Position numbers and translations under genes: made by a program. A stretch of DNA of 64,000 nt, from positions 3,224,001 through 3,288,000 of the forward strand of contig OZ241902.1 of NCBI GenBank assembly GCA_965203605.1. The letters are read 5' to 3'. The notes beneath the pieces were generated by a model. The model did no database searches, was not told the origin of the DNA, and was given only the letters and a program-made list of their open reading frames with translations. The DNA comes from JAPOUP01 sp965203605. GTDB lineage: Bacteria > Pseudomonadota > Alphaproteobacteria > Rhodobacterales > Rhodobacteraceae. Below, piece after piece: positions 25,990-34,241 of the stretch. The stretch's first letter is position 1, and each line of letters starts with the position of its first letter.

Positions 25990-26861
25990 TGGCAAATGAA
26001 CAGGAAAGCCGCGCCAGAGGATATCATGGTGGATCCGTCGATACGGTGATTTCGGTGGATGCGGTAACGCGTCAGGCGGCACAGCTTGCCCAGAAAATCG
26101 AACTTCCCGAAATTCTGGCGCTTGCGAACGACGATCCCTACATTCTCATCGAGAGCCTGTGCGCGGGCTATGGCCAGATGGAAATCCTGCATGGGCTGAA
26201 TCTCGCGGTCGCCCGTCGGCAATCACTTTGCCTTATCGGGCCAAACGGCGCTGGAAAGTCGACTGTCCTGCACGCAATATTCGGATTCAACAACATTTTC
26301 TCTGGCTCGATCAAGGCGGGCGATGGTCCTGAAAAGCGTGACATAACCCATCTGAGTGCAACATCCAAGCTAAGGCAGGCAGGAATTGCGTATATCCTTC
26401 AGGACAAGTCGGTCTTCCCCGGCATGACCGTGGAGGAAAACCTCTGGATGGGCGGATTTCTGAAGAACAGTCCCAAGGAGGCCAAGGAGGCGGCCGAGCG
26501 GGTCTTCGCGAAATATCCCCGCCTTGCCGACCGCCGAAAGCACCAGGCAAAGGTGTTGTCGGGGGGCGAACGCCGTCTTCTTGAGATTTCCCGCGCGTTG
26601 GTGATGGATCCGGAGATTCTCTTGGTTGACGAACCGTCGATTGGCCTGGAGCCCCGCTTCATCGACATGGTTTTCGAGATATTGCATGATCTGCAGCACA
26701 GTGATGGCAAGACAATTGTCATGGTGGAGCAGAACGCCCGGAAGGGGCTTGAGTTCGCCGATCTGGGATACGTCCTGGTTTCGGGCGAGCTGGCGATCGT
26801 TGGCAAGGGCGATGAGTTGCTGGAGAATCCAGAGGTCGGTCGGCTTTTTCTGGGGGGTTAG
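25989..26861 (+). CDS. ABC transporter ATP-binding protein (LivF-like) with N-terminal extension
   Basis: A 290-residue ATPase, about 50 residues longer than usual LivF at the N-terminus. The extension (residues 1-50) is polar and of unknown role. The ATPase core starts Y-I-L-I-E-S-L-C-A-G-Y-G-Q-M-E-I-L-H-G and has Walker A G-P-N-G-A-G-K-S-T (84-92), signature L-S-G-G-E-R-R-L-L-E and Walker B I-L-L-V-D-E-P-S-I-G-L-E-P. The long start is kept because it couples to the LivG stop (the ATG shares its first base with the last base of the TGA), whereas a shorter start lacks a clear ribosome site. Confidence 0.9.
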   Translation: MANEQESRARGYHGGSVDTVISVDAVTRQAAQLAQKIELPEILALANDDPYILIESLCAGYGQMEILHGLNLAVARRQSLCLIGPNGAGKSTVLHAIFGFNNIFSGSIKAGDGPEKRDITHLSATSKLRQAGIAYILQDKSVFPGMTVEENLWMGGFLKNSPKEAKEAAERVFAKYPRLADRRKHQAKVLSGGERRLLEISRALVMDPEILLVDEPSIGLEPRFIDMVFEILHDLQHSDGKTIVMVEQNARKGLEFADLGYVLVSGELAIVGKGDELLENPEVGRLFLGG

Positions 26862-27013
26862 GCTCCGTTCCTCCCGATTGCGCGCGAGACGACTGACTGA
26901 TGGCGTGATTTTCTCCACTTCGGATTGGTGGCACATCCCCTTCGGCCGCAGACCTGCGGTCCGGGTCGCTTTACAATTGACGGCATTTGCCTGGGTTAGG
27001 CCACCGGATAGGT

Positions 27014-28224
27014 AGGCCGGAAGGCGGGGTCCGCGGCCCCCGGACACCGGCGATTCCGGCTCCGGAACGGCTGGAGTCCCGTCTGAGGGGAGCCTATCCG
27101 CATTCTCCGGGCAGCGCAAGGCCGCCGCCGGGGCGGGCCGCGTCAGGGAGGGCGGGCCCGACGGAACACCTCGGCGGGGGTCCGGTAGCCCAGCGCCCTG
27201 CGCGGTCGCGCGTCCGTGCGGTCCTGCACCGCCCTCACCTCCGCGTCGGTGACCGCCCGCAGGTCCGTCCCCTTCGGCAGGTACTGCCTCACCAGCCCGT
27301 TCGTGTGCCCGTTCAGGCCCCTTTCCCAGGAGTGCTGGGGGGTGGCGAAATGGAAGCCGGCCTTCAGCGCCTCCGCCACGCCGGCGTGGCCCGCGAACTC
27401 CCTGCCGTTGTCCGCCGTGACCGTGTGGACGGGGACGGCGGACGGCGGCGGCATCGCCAGCATCGCGGCGGAGACCTCGGCCGAGGTGCGCCGGCCAGCC
27501 CTCCGTGAATACGTGTATTCCGGGGCGCGGTCCACAAGGGAGACCACCGCCCCGCTGTGGCCTTTCCCGATGATCGTGTCCGCCTCCCGGTCGCCCACAC
27601 GCTCCCTGCCCTCCACCTCCGCAGGCCTCTCCGGGATGTCCACCCGGCCCGGGATGTGGCCCCGACCGGAGTGCCTGCCACCCCCCGGTTCGGTTTTCTG
27701 CCGCGGCGGCGCAGCAGCGGGAACAGCCCGCCGCCCGCCTTCCGGTCGGCCTCGGATACCCGGATGTCCACTGGCGGCCCACCGCCCAGCCGCCCTCCAG
27801 CCGCAGCCGTCCCGCGATCCGCTCCGGGCTCCAGCCCTCCCCGGAAACCCCTCGACGCTCGCCCGGCGCTCCGCCGTCATCCTGCGGGGGACCCTGGACG
27901 CCCCGCCGCGGCGCGCCTCCGCTTTCCCCCGCCCCTCGCCGGGGCTGTATCCCGAATCCCCGCCGTTCCGGCGCAGCTCCCGCCAGACCGACGGGCGGTC
28001 ACGGCCCGGACGGGCCGCGATCGCCCCGTTCGACAGCCCGCTTTCCTTCAGCGCGCCGATCAGGCATCCATCCCCATGGGTCAGGTGGCGATGGCCCTCG
28101 GGCATGGCGGTCTCCCTCCTCCCGACAAAGGGACTGTCGCCGCTTCCTGGCCGATCCGCAACATCATGCGGCAGCGGAACCGGTCAACACCGCCAATGGT
28201 GTTGCACTTCGGACTGGAATGGGG
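27014..28224 (-). mobile_element. Degenerate IS30 copy
   Basis: An IS30-type element. The right end, 28199-28224 (GTGTTGCACTTCGG then ACTGGAATGGGG), closely matches both ends of the 502-bp derivative at 45446-45947. The left part from about 27014 (GGAAGGCGGGGT) is also shared with that derivative, but no matching terminal repeat follows to the left, so the left end is lost or diverged. The transposase inside is frameshifted. Confidence 0.8.
27143..28105 (-). pseudogene. IS30 family transposase, multiply frameshifted
   Basis: The outer parts read as IS30 transposase in one frame: an N-terminal HTH (H-L-T-H-G-D-G-C-L-I-G-A-L-K-E-S-G-L-S, W-R-E-L-R-R-N-G) and a catalytic part (A-D-T-I-I-G-K-G-H-S-G-A, T-A-D-N-G-R-E-F-A-G-H, H-S-W-E-R-G-L-N-G-H-T-N-G). 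Between about 27620 and 27840 this frame turns to nonsense. Meanwhile the second frame reads E-G-W-S-P-E-R-I-A-G-R-L-R-L-E-G, and the third reads A-D-R-K-A-G-G-G-L-F-P-L-L-R-R-R-G. At least three compensating indels are therefore needed, and the enzyme should be inactive. Confidence 0.85.
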
Positions 28225-28519
28225 CGTTGCTAAAGCGACCCGTGCCTACGCCGCGGCGGAAGCTGGTCCGAAGCTCGTGGAACATTCCCGGCTGAAATCT
28301 GCGATTTCCTGTCAATATGGGACGTGACCGCTTTGCCGACGCTGAACATTTGCCAGTAAGACTCACGGTGGGACGAGCACACCACCCGGAAGGCCCAACG
28401 GATGCGGTGGTCCAGCCGCGAAGTTGGCATGCACCCCTCCGACCAAGCGCGATCCAATTTGTTGACATGGCGTCTGTGTCTCGAAGAGAATGCGGACCGG
28501 AATCGCGGGAACCAATTGA

Positions 28520-29452
28520 ATGATATCTTCAGGCCAATCGATCGGTTGGATCGAAGACGGGACTGATCCGAACCCGCTTCTTGAGAAGTTCAAGAGCAAG
28601 AATTTGCGCATGTGGTTTGAGAATGGCCAGCGCGCTCCCCATAAGCCGCTCGTCCTGCTGCTGGCACTGGGCAAGCTGAGGCAGGGGAAGGATGGACTTC
28701 CGTTTCGTGAACTATGTCGTCGGCTACCCGAACTGGTCAGGCTGGTTCAGCCGGACCGAATAACCCAACCGAGACCGGAACAACCCTTCTGGAGGTTGAG
28801 GACAGACGGTATCTGGAAGGTCGACGCGACGGGGCATATCCGGGAAACCTCCAGCAAAGATGCATTCGCAAGCGACCTGCGGACACTCGACGCGACAGGC
28901 CGGTTTACGGAAGATGTTCGCGAAGTCCTGAAGTCGGACCCCCGGAACGTCGAGACTCTCGTGACCTGGCTTCTTCATGACAACTTCGCGACCCACCTTC
29001 ACGAACAGATTCTCGAACAGGTGGGACTGGCTCCCTTGAGGCTTGTGGTCGACTACGGGAGACGGAAGCGCATAGCGAGCTTCCGGCTGGAGGTGCTGGA
29101 GACCTATGGCTTCCGGTGCTGCGTCTGTGGTTACGACCTTCGGGTCGATGGGGAATCCGCCGGACTCGAGGCCGCGCATATCTGGGCACATTATGCACAC
29201 GGGCCGGACGAGGTGCCGAATGGCCTGTCGCTCTGCGCGATGCATCACAACACGTTCGACCGCGGCGCGTTCACCATCCGGGACGATGGGCGCACTATCA
29301 AGTGCAGCAAACTGCTTTCGGGTACGTCCCGCATGGAATGGCTGACCGATTTCCACGGGCGCAAGGTCACGGTTCCACCCAGTTTGCAGGACCGCCCGGC
29401 GGAGCACAACCTAGACTGGCATCGGAAGAACATATTCCGCAGGCCGGCATGA
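28520..29452 (+). CDS. HNH endonuclease with sulfur-binding-type N-terminus (phosphorothioate-dependent type IV restriction)
   Basis: A 310-residue protein resembling ScoMcrA-like enzymes that cut phosphorothioate-modified DNA. The N-terminal half has the family segment R-A-P-H-K-P-L-V-L-L-L-A-L-G-K-L (38-53), matching the sulfur-binding domain. The C-terminal HNH part has C200-V-C203 in C-C-V-C-G-Y-D-L-R, G-L-E-A-A-H-I (His220), G-P-D-E-V-P-N-G-L-S-L-C, and the pair H242-H243. All expected residues are present. No dnd modification genes are in the window, as fits a stand-alone restriction factor. IS30 debris lies just upstream. Specificity is inferred from family resemblance. Confidence 0.82.
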   Translation: MISSGQSIGWIEDGTDPNPLLEKFKSKNLRMWFENGQRAPHKPLVLLLALGKLRQGKDGLPFRELCRRLPELVRLVQPDRITQPRPEQPFWRLRTDGIWKVDATGHIRETSSKDAFASDLRTLDATGRFTEDVREVLKSDPRNVETLVTWLLHDNFATHLHEQILEQVGLAPLRLVVDYGRRKRIASFRLEVLETYGFRCCVCGYDLRVDGESAGLEAAHIWAHYAHGPDEVPNGLSLCAMHHNTFDRGAFTIRDDGRTIKCSKLLSGTSRMEWLTDFHGRKVTVPPSLQDRPAEHNLDWHRKNIFRRPA

Positions 29453-30058
29453 AGCTGGCATGGCTGGACAGAATCGGAGCGATCGCGCGTTTGGCGGGAG
29501 CGACCGGATTCCTGGAAGGTAAAGGGTGAAAGAAGAGAACTGATCGAGGAAGTATGTGGCCCGTCCCGCATCGAAGAGTGCTGGCACACCAACGGCATTG
29601 CCTGAAGGCGAACTGATAAAGATTGGATCACAGCATCACACGTGCCGATCCCTTCAGTTTCCGGAACTACATCCAAGACGCGATCGGTCCTGAACGTGGC
29701 AATGCATCGTCGCGGCCACCGGACACCTCGCCTGCAGAAGGTCGGAGGAACGAACCATGATTGGGGACCGTGTTTGCATGGCCTTCCAAAGACCCCGATC
29801 CAACAGACATACGTGCTTTTCCCCTACGTCCGTTCACCCGCGTGCCGCTTGGGGGAAGAGGGGTCCGCCCCTATAGGCGCTAACCTGTTTGCTCGCGGCA
29901 TGTTTCGAGAGGCCACGATGGCCCAAACAGTGGTCTGCGAGTCGGTCTATCCGCGGATTCCGACGAACTTCCCCCCGCCCCTTTGCTGGTGATCCGGGTC
30001 AGCGGAAAGGGAGAGTCCAAGCCACTCAGTCCTCGTTCGAATGACAGGAAGTTTGCGC
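29453..30058. other. 606-base stretch without a supported gene
   Basis: Several short frames cross this region, but none has coding-like composition or family resemblance. No RNA gene or terminator stands out. It lies between the HNH gene and the higA antitoxin, in a patch with other decayed genes. Confidence 0.5.
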
Positions 30059-30376
30059 TTATGGGTCCGCTTCCTGCCAGCCATAAATCTCGGTCAGATT
30101 GCGGACATTGGCCTTACCCACCCGACGACGGGCCTTGACAAGCTCATGAGCTGACTGGCGACGCAGCCAGAACCCTGCGTTCGACCACCCTGCCCGTTCA
30201 AGGCGGATCGCCATTTCCGGAGAGATGCCTGCATGACCGTTGAGAACCCGCGACAGTGCGTGGCGGGCGACACCTGGCGCACGGGCCGTTTCGGTCACGC
30301 TCAGACCAAGCGGATCAAGGCAGTTCTCCCTGACGCTGCGTCCAGGATGGGGGAGATACATCATCGCCATTGTCAT
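30059..30376 (-). CDS. higA: HigA family antitoxin
   Basis: A 105-residue XRE-type antitoxin of the HigA family. It opens H-P-G-R-S-V-R-E-N-C-L-D-P-L-G-L-S-V-T-E-T-A, then the helix-turn-helix G-V-A-R-H-A-L-S-R-V-L-N-G and the family tail M-A-I-R-L-E-R-A-G-W-S-N-A-G-F-W-L. The initiator could be the Met at 30376, 30370 or 30361. It lies eight bases after the stop of a broken higB, the usual higB-higA order. It would repress its own promoter and neutralise HigB, but its toxin looks inactivated. Confidence 0.85.
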   Translation of the reverse strand: MTMAMMYLPHPGRSVRENCLDPLGLSVTETARAPGVARHALSRVLNGHAGISPEMAIRLERAGWSNAGFWLRRQSAHELVKARRRVGKANVRNLTEIYGWQEADP

Positions 30377-30384
30377 GCCTTCCC

Positions 30385-30510
30385 TCAGTGGTAATCGGTC
30401 AGGTCGACGTCTCGGACATCACCATTCTCGAAGCGGAACGTCATTCGCAAATTTCCGGAAACCGATATGCTCCAGAAGCCCTTGAGTTTGCCCTTCAGCG
30501 GGTAAGCTCA
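30385..30510 (-). pseudogene. HigB toxin remnant
   Basis: One minus-strand frame reads Y-P-L-K-G-K-L-K-G-F-W-S then I-S-V-S-G-N-L-R-M-T-F-R-F-E-N-G-D-V, ending D-V-D-L-T-D-Y-H and a stop at 30387-30385. That is the C-terminus of a RelE/HigB mRNA interferase. It has no start: the frame closes at a TGA near 30516. A neighbouring frame (P-P-F-E-D-F-G-Q-P-G-Y-E-L) continues upstream, as expected after a one-base indel near 30504. The rest of the toxin is not recognisable. The gene is probably dead. Confidence 0.6.
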
Positions 30511-30651
30511 TAGCCAGGCTGGCCGAAATCCTCGAATGGCGGGCGAATCACGCCGCCGCTGCATGTCAGGAAGATTGGCTCACACACTTCCCAACGCAGC
30601 AAGATTGACGAGCCTCGGCAAATCACTGTAGATTTTCCTTTCGGAGGGCTG

Positions 30652-31683
30652 ATGGTGAGACCGACTGTCTACGACGTCGCGAATGAGGCCGGGGTCAGCC
30701 TGGCGACCGTCGACCGCGTCCTCAATGGTCGGTCTGGCGTCCGCGAACAGACGGCCCAACGCGTTCAGGCTGCAATCAGGAAACTCAGATTCGTGCGTGA
30801 TACCTCTGCCGCCAATCTGGCACGACAGCGCGAGTATCGGTTTACCATCATGCTGCCAGAAGATTCAGGCCAGTTTATCGAAACATTGAGGGCCGCACTG
30901 CTGGAGGCCAGTAAGTCGCAACTTGCCGAAAGGGTTTCCATCAACATCGGATTGATTCCGCCCGATGACCCACATGCGATTGCTGAGGCACTCCGCTGTC
31001 TGCAGCTATCCAAGCCCGATGGTGTCGCAATTGTAGCACGGGAAACACCGCAGGTTCGCGACGCAGTAGCGCGACTTAAGGCTGACGGGATCGCTGTTGC
31101 CGCCCTGATGTCCGACTTGCCAAGCTCCGAGCGGGACTTCTTTGTGGGTGTCAATAGTGAACAGGCCGGCCGTACCGCAGCACTTTTGATGGGGCGCTTT
31201 GTGAAGGAATCCAAAGGAAAAGTGGTCGTCCTGACCAACTCCATGATTTCGCGCGACAGCATTGACCGCCGCCTGGGCTTTGACTCGGTCATGCTCAGTG
31301 AATTCCCCGGGCTCGAAGTTCTGCCCTCGATCGAAACCCATAACGATCCAGTCCGTGTAAACGCGATCATACGTCGTATCGCGACTTCGTACGTGGATCT
31401 GGTCGGCGTATATTCGATGGGGCCCGGCAACCGCTATCTTCTCGATGCGTTTCGTACATTCGGACGTTTGGATGACCTCGCCTATGTTGGTCATGAACTC
31501 ACTCCGGAGACCCGCCACGCTTTGTTGGCCGGCGAGGTGGATGTGATCATCGCGCAGAATGTCGGTCATCTGGCGCGCAGTGCGCTGAGAGTCCTGCGGG
31601 CGAAGTGCGACGGGGTCGCAATCTTTGAGGCGCAGGAACGGATCCGTATCGATATCATTACCCGCGAAAACCTCCCGGAATAG
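30652..31683 (+). CDS. LacI family transcriptional regulator
   Basis: A 343-residue LacI/GalR-type regulator. The helix-turn-helix T-V-Y-D-V-A-N-E-A-G-V-S-L-A-T-V-D-R-V-L-N-G (residues 5-26) includes the hinge-side D-R-V-L-N. The effector domain is a periplasmic-binding fold (V-G-V-N-S-E-Q-A-G-R-T-A, M-G-P-G-N-R-Y-L-L-D-A-F). It starts ATG 30652 after GGAGGG. It lies immediately before a sugar ABC operon whose promoter overlaps a long near-palindrome, the likely operator. The ligand is probably the imported sugar or polyol or a derivative of it. Confidence 0.92.
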   Translation: MVRPTVYDVANEAGVSLATVDRVLNGRSGVREQTAQRVQAAIRKLRFVRDTSAANLARQREYRFTIMLPEDSGQFIETLRAALLEASKSQLAERVSINIGLIPPDDPHAIAEALRCLQLSKPDGVAIVARETPQVRDAVARLKADGIAVAALMSDLPSSERDFFVGVNSEQAGRTAALLMGRFVKESKGKVVVLTNSMISRDSIDRRLGFDSVMLSEFPGLEVLPSIETHNDPVRVNAIIRRIATSYVDLVGVYSMGPGNRYLLDAFRTFGRLDDLAYVGHELTPETRHALLAGEVDVIIAQNVGHLARSALRVLRAKCDGVAIFEAQERIRIDIITRENLPE

Positions 31684-31713
31684 TTGCTCACCGGTCCCCG
31701 ACCTTGTTTTGGA

Positions 31714-31737
31714 TTTTTGACGTACGTACATCAAAAA
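31714..31737 (+). promoter_or_regulatory. Putative LacI-type operator
   Basis: A 24-bp near-perfect palindrome. It has TTTTTGA at the left, TCAAAAA at the right and a TACGTA core with central CpG, with only one mismatched pair (C/A at 31721/31730). LacI-family operators are even-length palindromes with a central CG. A weaker one, GGTACATCGCGTACC, lies at 31755-31769. Confidence 0.8.
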
Positions 31738-31745
31738 GGTGTTTA
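31717..31745 (+). promoter_or_regulatory. Probable promoter of the sugar ABC operon
   Basis: TTGACG (31717-31722) and TGTTTA (31740-31745) are separated by 17 bases. The -35 lies inside the 24-bp operator palindrome, so repressor binding would block RNA polymerase directly. Confidence 0.5.
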
Positions 31746-31857
31746 CACGGGATGGGTACATCGCGTACCGTCAAGTTCTGCGCTTCCAGGTGTGGACATG
31801 CCGACGCGCAGACAGCGACATTTCGGAATTTCCGGTCTGGACAGAAGGAGACACCCG

Positions 31858-33180
31858 ATGAAGTTGAAGACCCTAGCGGTGGCCTTGTCGGTCGCCACGA
31901 CAGCTACGATGCAATCCACGACGGCTATGGCAGATGATCTGACTCTTTGCTGGGCGGCCTGGGATCCGGCGAATGCCCTGATCGAACTCTCGAAGGACTT
32001 CGAGGAGAAATCCGGCCACAACATGAGCTTCGAGTTTGTGCCTTGGCCGAACTTTGCGGATCGAATGCTCAACGAGTTGAATTCCGGTGGCCAGCTTTGC
32101 GACCTGATGATCGGCGACAGCCAATGGATCGGTTTGGGAGCCGAGGCAGGACATTACATCAAGCTCAACGACTTCTTTGATAGCCAAGGCATCACAATGG
32201 ATGATTTCATCCAGGCCACGGTGACAGGGTATGCGGAATGGCCCAAGGGCACGCCGAACTACTGGGCATTGCCCGCATTCGGCGATGTTGTCGGCTGGAC
32301 GTACCGCAAGGATTGGTTTGAGCGCCCGGAGTTGCAGTCCGCGTTCAAGGAGTCCTACGGTCGCGATCTCGATGTTCCGAACACCCTCGAGGAACTCAAG
32401 GATATCGCGGCGTTCTTCCAAGGCCGCGAGATTGACGGCACGACAGTCTATGGTGCTGCGATCTATACTGAGCGCGGATCCGAAGGCATCACCATGGGTG
32501 TGACCAATGCGCTTTACAATTACGGGTTTCTCTATGAGAATCCCGACAATCCCTATGAACTCGAAGGCTATGTGAATTCGCCAGAGGCCGTCGCTGGCCT
32601 TGAGTTCTACAAGGAACTTTACGACTGCTGCACGCCTCCGGGCTCATCGGATTGGTATATGTCCGAGAATATCGACGCCTATAAGTCGGGTCAGGTCGCA
32701 CTCCAGATGAACTTCGCCTTCATCTGGCCTGGTGTGCATAATGATCCAAACGTTGGCGGCGATAGGTCAGGCTACTTCCCAAACCCCGCCGGTCCGGCAG
32801 GCCATTTCGCGCAGCTCGGTGGTCAGGGCATCTCGGTCGTGGCGTATTCGGATAGCCAGGATGCTGCGCTTGAGTATATTCAGTGGTTTGCGCAGCCTGA
32901 GATTCAAAAGAAGTGGTGGGGACTCGGCGGTTACTCGGCCCTGCGTGCCGTGGTGGAGGATCCTGGCTTCGCATCCAGCCAGCCCTATGCGCAGACCTTC
33001 CTCGACTCGATGGCGATCGTGAAGGACTTCTGGGCGGAACCGGCCTATGCATCCCTCCTCCTGCCAATGCAGGATCGGGTTCACAAGTACGTTGTGGCCG
33101 GTGAAGGTACTGCACAGGAGGCACTGGATGGTCTTGTCGAGGACTGGATCGAAGTCTTCGAGGACGAAGGCAAGCTCTAG
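31858..33180 (+). CDS. Sugar/polyol ABC transporter substrate-binding protein
   Basis: A 440-residue periplasmic binding protein (extracellular solute-binding family 1) with a signal peptide ending A-M-A at about residue 25. Typical elements are F-E-E-K-S-G-H-N, L-C-D-L-M-I-G-D-S-Q-W, the Y-R-K-D-W-F segment and Q-I-Q-W-F-A-type helices near the C-terminus. ATG 31858 follows AAGGAG. It is the first gene of the LacI-controlled operon and is followed by a strong hairpin. The aromatic-rich cleft (many Trp and Tyr) fits a sugar or polyol ligand, but which one is not evident. Confidence 0.92.
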   Translation: MKLKTLAVALSVATTATMQSTTAMADDLTLCWAAWDPANALIELSKDFEEKSGHNMSFEFVPWPNFADRMLNELNSGGQLCDLMIGDSQWIGLGAEAGHYIKLNDFFDSQGITMDDFIQATVTGYAEWPKGTPNYWALPAFGDVVGWTYRKDWFERPELQSAFKESYGRDLDVPNTLEELKDIAAFFQGREIDGTTVYGAAIYTERGSEGITMGVTNALYNYGFLYENPDNPYELEGYVNSPEAVAGLEFYKELYDCCTPPGSSDWYMSENIDAYKSGQVALQMNFAFIWPGVHNDPNVGGDRSGYFPNPAGPAGHFAQLGGQGISVVAYSDSQDAALEYIQWFAQPEIQKKWWGLGGYSALRAVVEDPGFASSQPYAQTFLDSMAIVKDFWAEPAYASLLLPMQDRVHKYVVAGEGTAQEALDGLVEDWIEVFEDEGKL

Positions 33181-33228
33181 GCACAGCTTTCGGAATTCGC
33201 CTATGGTGATGGGCAAGTGGTGATTGCA

Positions 33229-33255
33229 GGGGACCGCGGCAACTCTGCGGTCCCC
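33229..33255 (+). promoter_or_regulatory. Intercistronic hairpin behind the sugar-binding-protein gene
   Basis: GGGGACCGC (33229-33237) pairs perfectly with GCGGTCCCC (33247-33255), a 9-bp stem with a 9-base loop, 48 bases after the stop. No T-run follows, so partial attenuation or mRNA 3'-end protection is more likely than full termination. Confidence 0.75.
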
Positions 33256-33293
33256 ACATCCTCTGCGAGGCGCGCATCCGGGAACGACAGACC

Positions 33294-34241
33294 ATGTCCG
33301 ACAAAGCGATGGATCGTTTGGCCAAGGCGACGCCGCCACATCTTGCCAGGCAGCTAAGGGGTTTCTCGGACCGCACGATGGCCTGGCTCTTTGTGAGTCC
33401 TACCATTGCGCTGTTGCTTGCCATCAACATATTCCCGCTGCTCTGGACGATTCAGCTCAGCTTCACGAACTATCGAGCCAACCGTCCCAATGCCGAAGTC
33501 AAATGGATCGGTCTCCGCAACTACGAACGGATACTGACCGATAGCGACATTTGGCTCACGATGCAGGCCACTGCGCATTTCCTCATCTGGACGATACTCC
33601 TCCAGGTGCTGATTGGATTCACTCTCGCCTGGCTGATCAACCGCAGGTTCCGCAGCAACGATCTATGGACAACGATCATCGTCCTGCCGATGATGCTGTC
33701 GCCGGCTGTGGTCGGCAACTTCTGGACCTTTCTGTACCAGCCCCAGATCGGTCTCTTCAACTACGCTGTCGCCTTCTTCACCGGGGTTGACCCAACAAGC
33801 TTTTCGATGATCGGCGATGTGGGACTTGCGCCCTGGGCGATCATCATCGTTGATACCTGGATGTGGACGCCGTTCGTCATGCTGATCTGCCTCGCGGGCT
33901 TACGTTCAATTCCAGACTACATCTATGAGGCGGCCGAGTGCGACCGGGCATCGAAGTGGCGCCAGTTCTGGACGATTACGTTGCCTATGGTGCTGCCATT
34001 CCTGATGCTGGCGGTTCTGTTCCGCGGTATCGAGAACGTCAAGATGTTCGATCTCGTCGTCCAGCTCACCGGCGGCGGTCCCGGCTCTGTCACGGAACTG
34101 ACTTCGATCAACCTCAAGCGCGAGGCGTTCGAAAAGTGGCGCACCGGTTATTCTTCGGCCTATGCCATCATCCTTTTTGTAACGGTGTTCGGCCTTGCCT
34201 CGATCTATGTCAAGGCGCTCAACAAGGTCAAGGACAGATGA
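33294..34241 (+). CDS. Sugar ABC transporter permease (MalF/UgpA type)
   Basis: A 315-residue permease with six predicted helices. The first is A-W-L-F-V-S-P-T-I-A-L-L-L-A-I-N. The inner-membrane coupling motif reads Y-E-A-A-E-C-D-R-A-S-K-W-R-Q-F-W-T-I-T-L-P, close to the EAAx3Gx9IxLP consensus but with Cys-Asp at the usual Asp-Gly position. The stop overlaps the ATG of the second permease (ATGA), so the two subunits are co-translated and should form the channel. Confidence 0.93.
   Translation: MSDKAMDRLAKATPPHLARQLRGFSDRTMAWLFVSPTIALLLAINIFPLLWTIQLSFTNYRANRPNAEVKWIGLRNYERILTDSDIWLTMQATAHFLIWTILLQVLIGFTLAWLINRRFRSNDLWTTIIVLPMMLSPAVVGNFWTFLYQPQIGLFNYAVAFFTGVDPTSFSMIGDVGLAPWAIIIVDTWMWTPFVMLICLAGLRSIPDYIYEAAECDRASKWRQFWTITLPMVLPFLMLAVLFRGIENVKMFDLVVQLTGGGPGSVTELTSINLKREAFEKWRTGYSSAYAIILFVTVFGLASIYVKALNKVKDR

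Noticed and set aside
26914..26932. Possible left IS30 end (CACTTCGGATTGG)
   Set aside because: It has the wrong orientation and only partial similarity; it lies about 90 bases beyond the shared IS30 sequence and could be chance.
26370..27782. 470-codon minus frame spanning the IS30 copy and livF
   Set aside because: Its first part is the frame-shifted IS30 middle, and the rest is antisense to the intact LivF-like gene.
29642..29992. 116-codon plus frame in the gap between the HNH gene and higA
   Set aside because: No ribosome site, irregular composition and no family resemblance.
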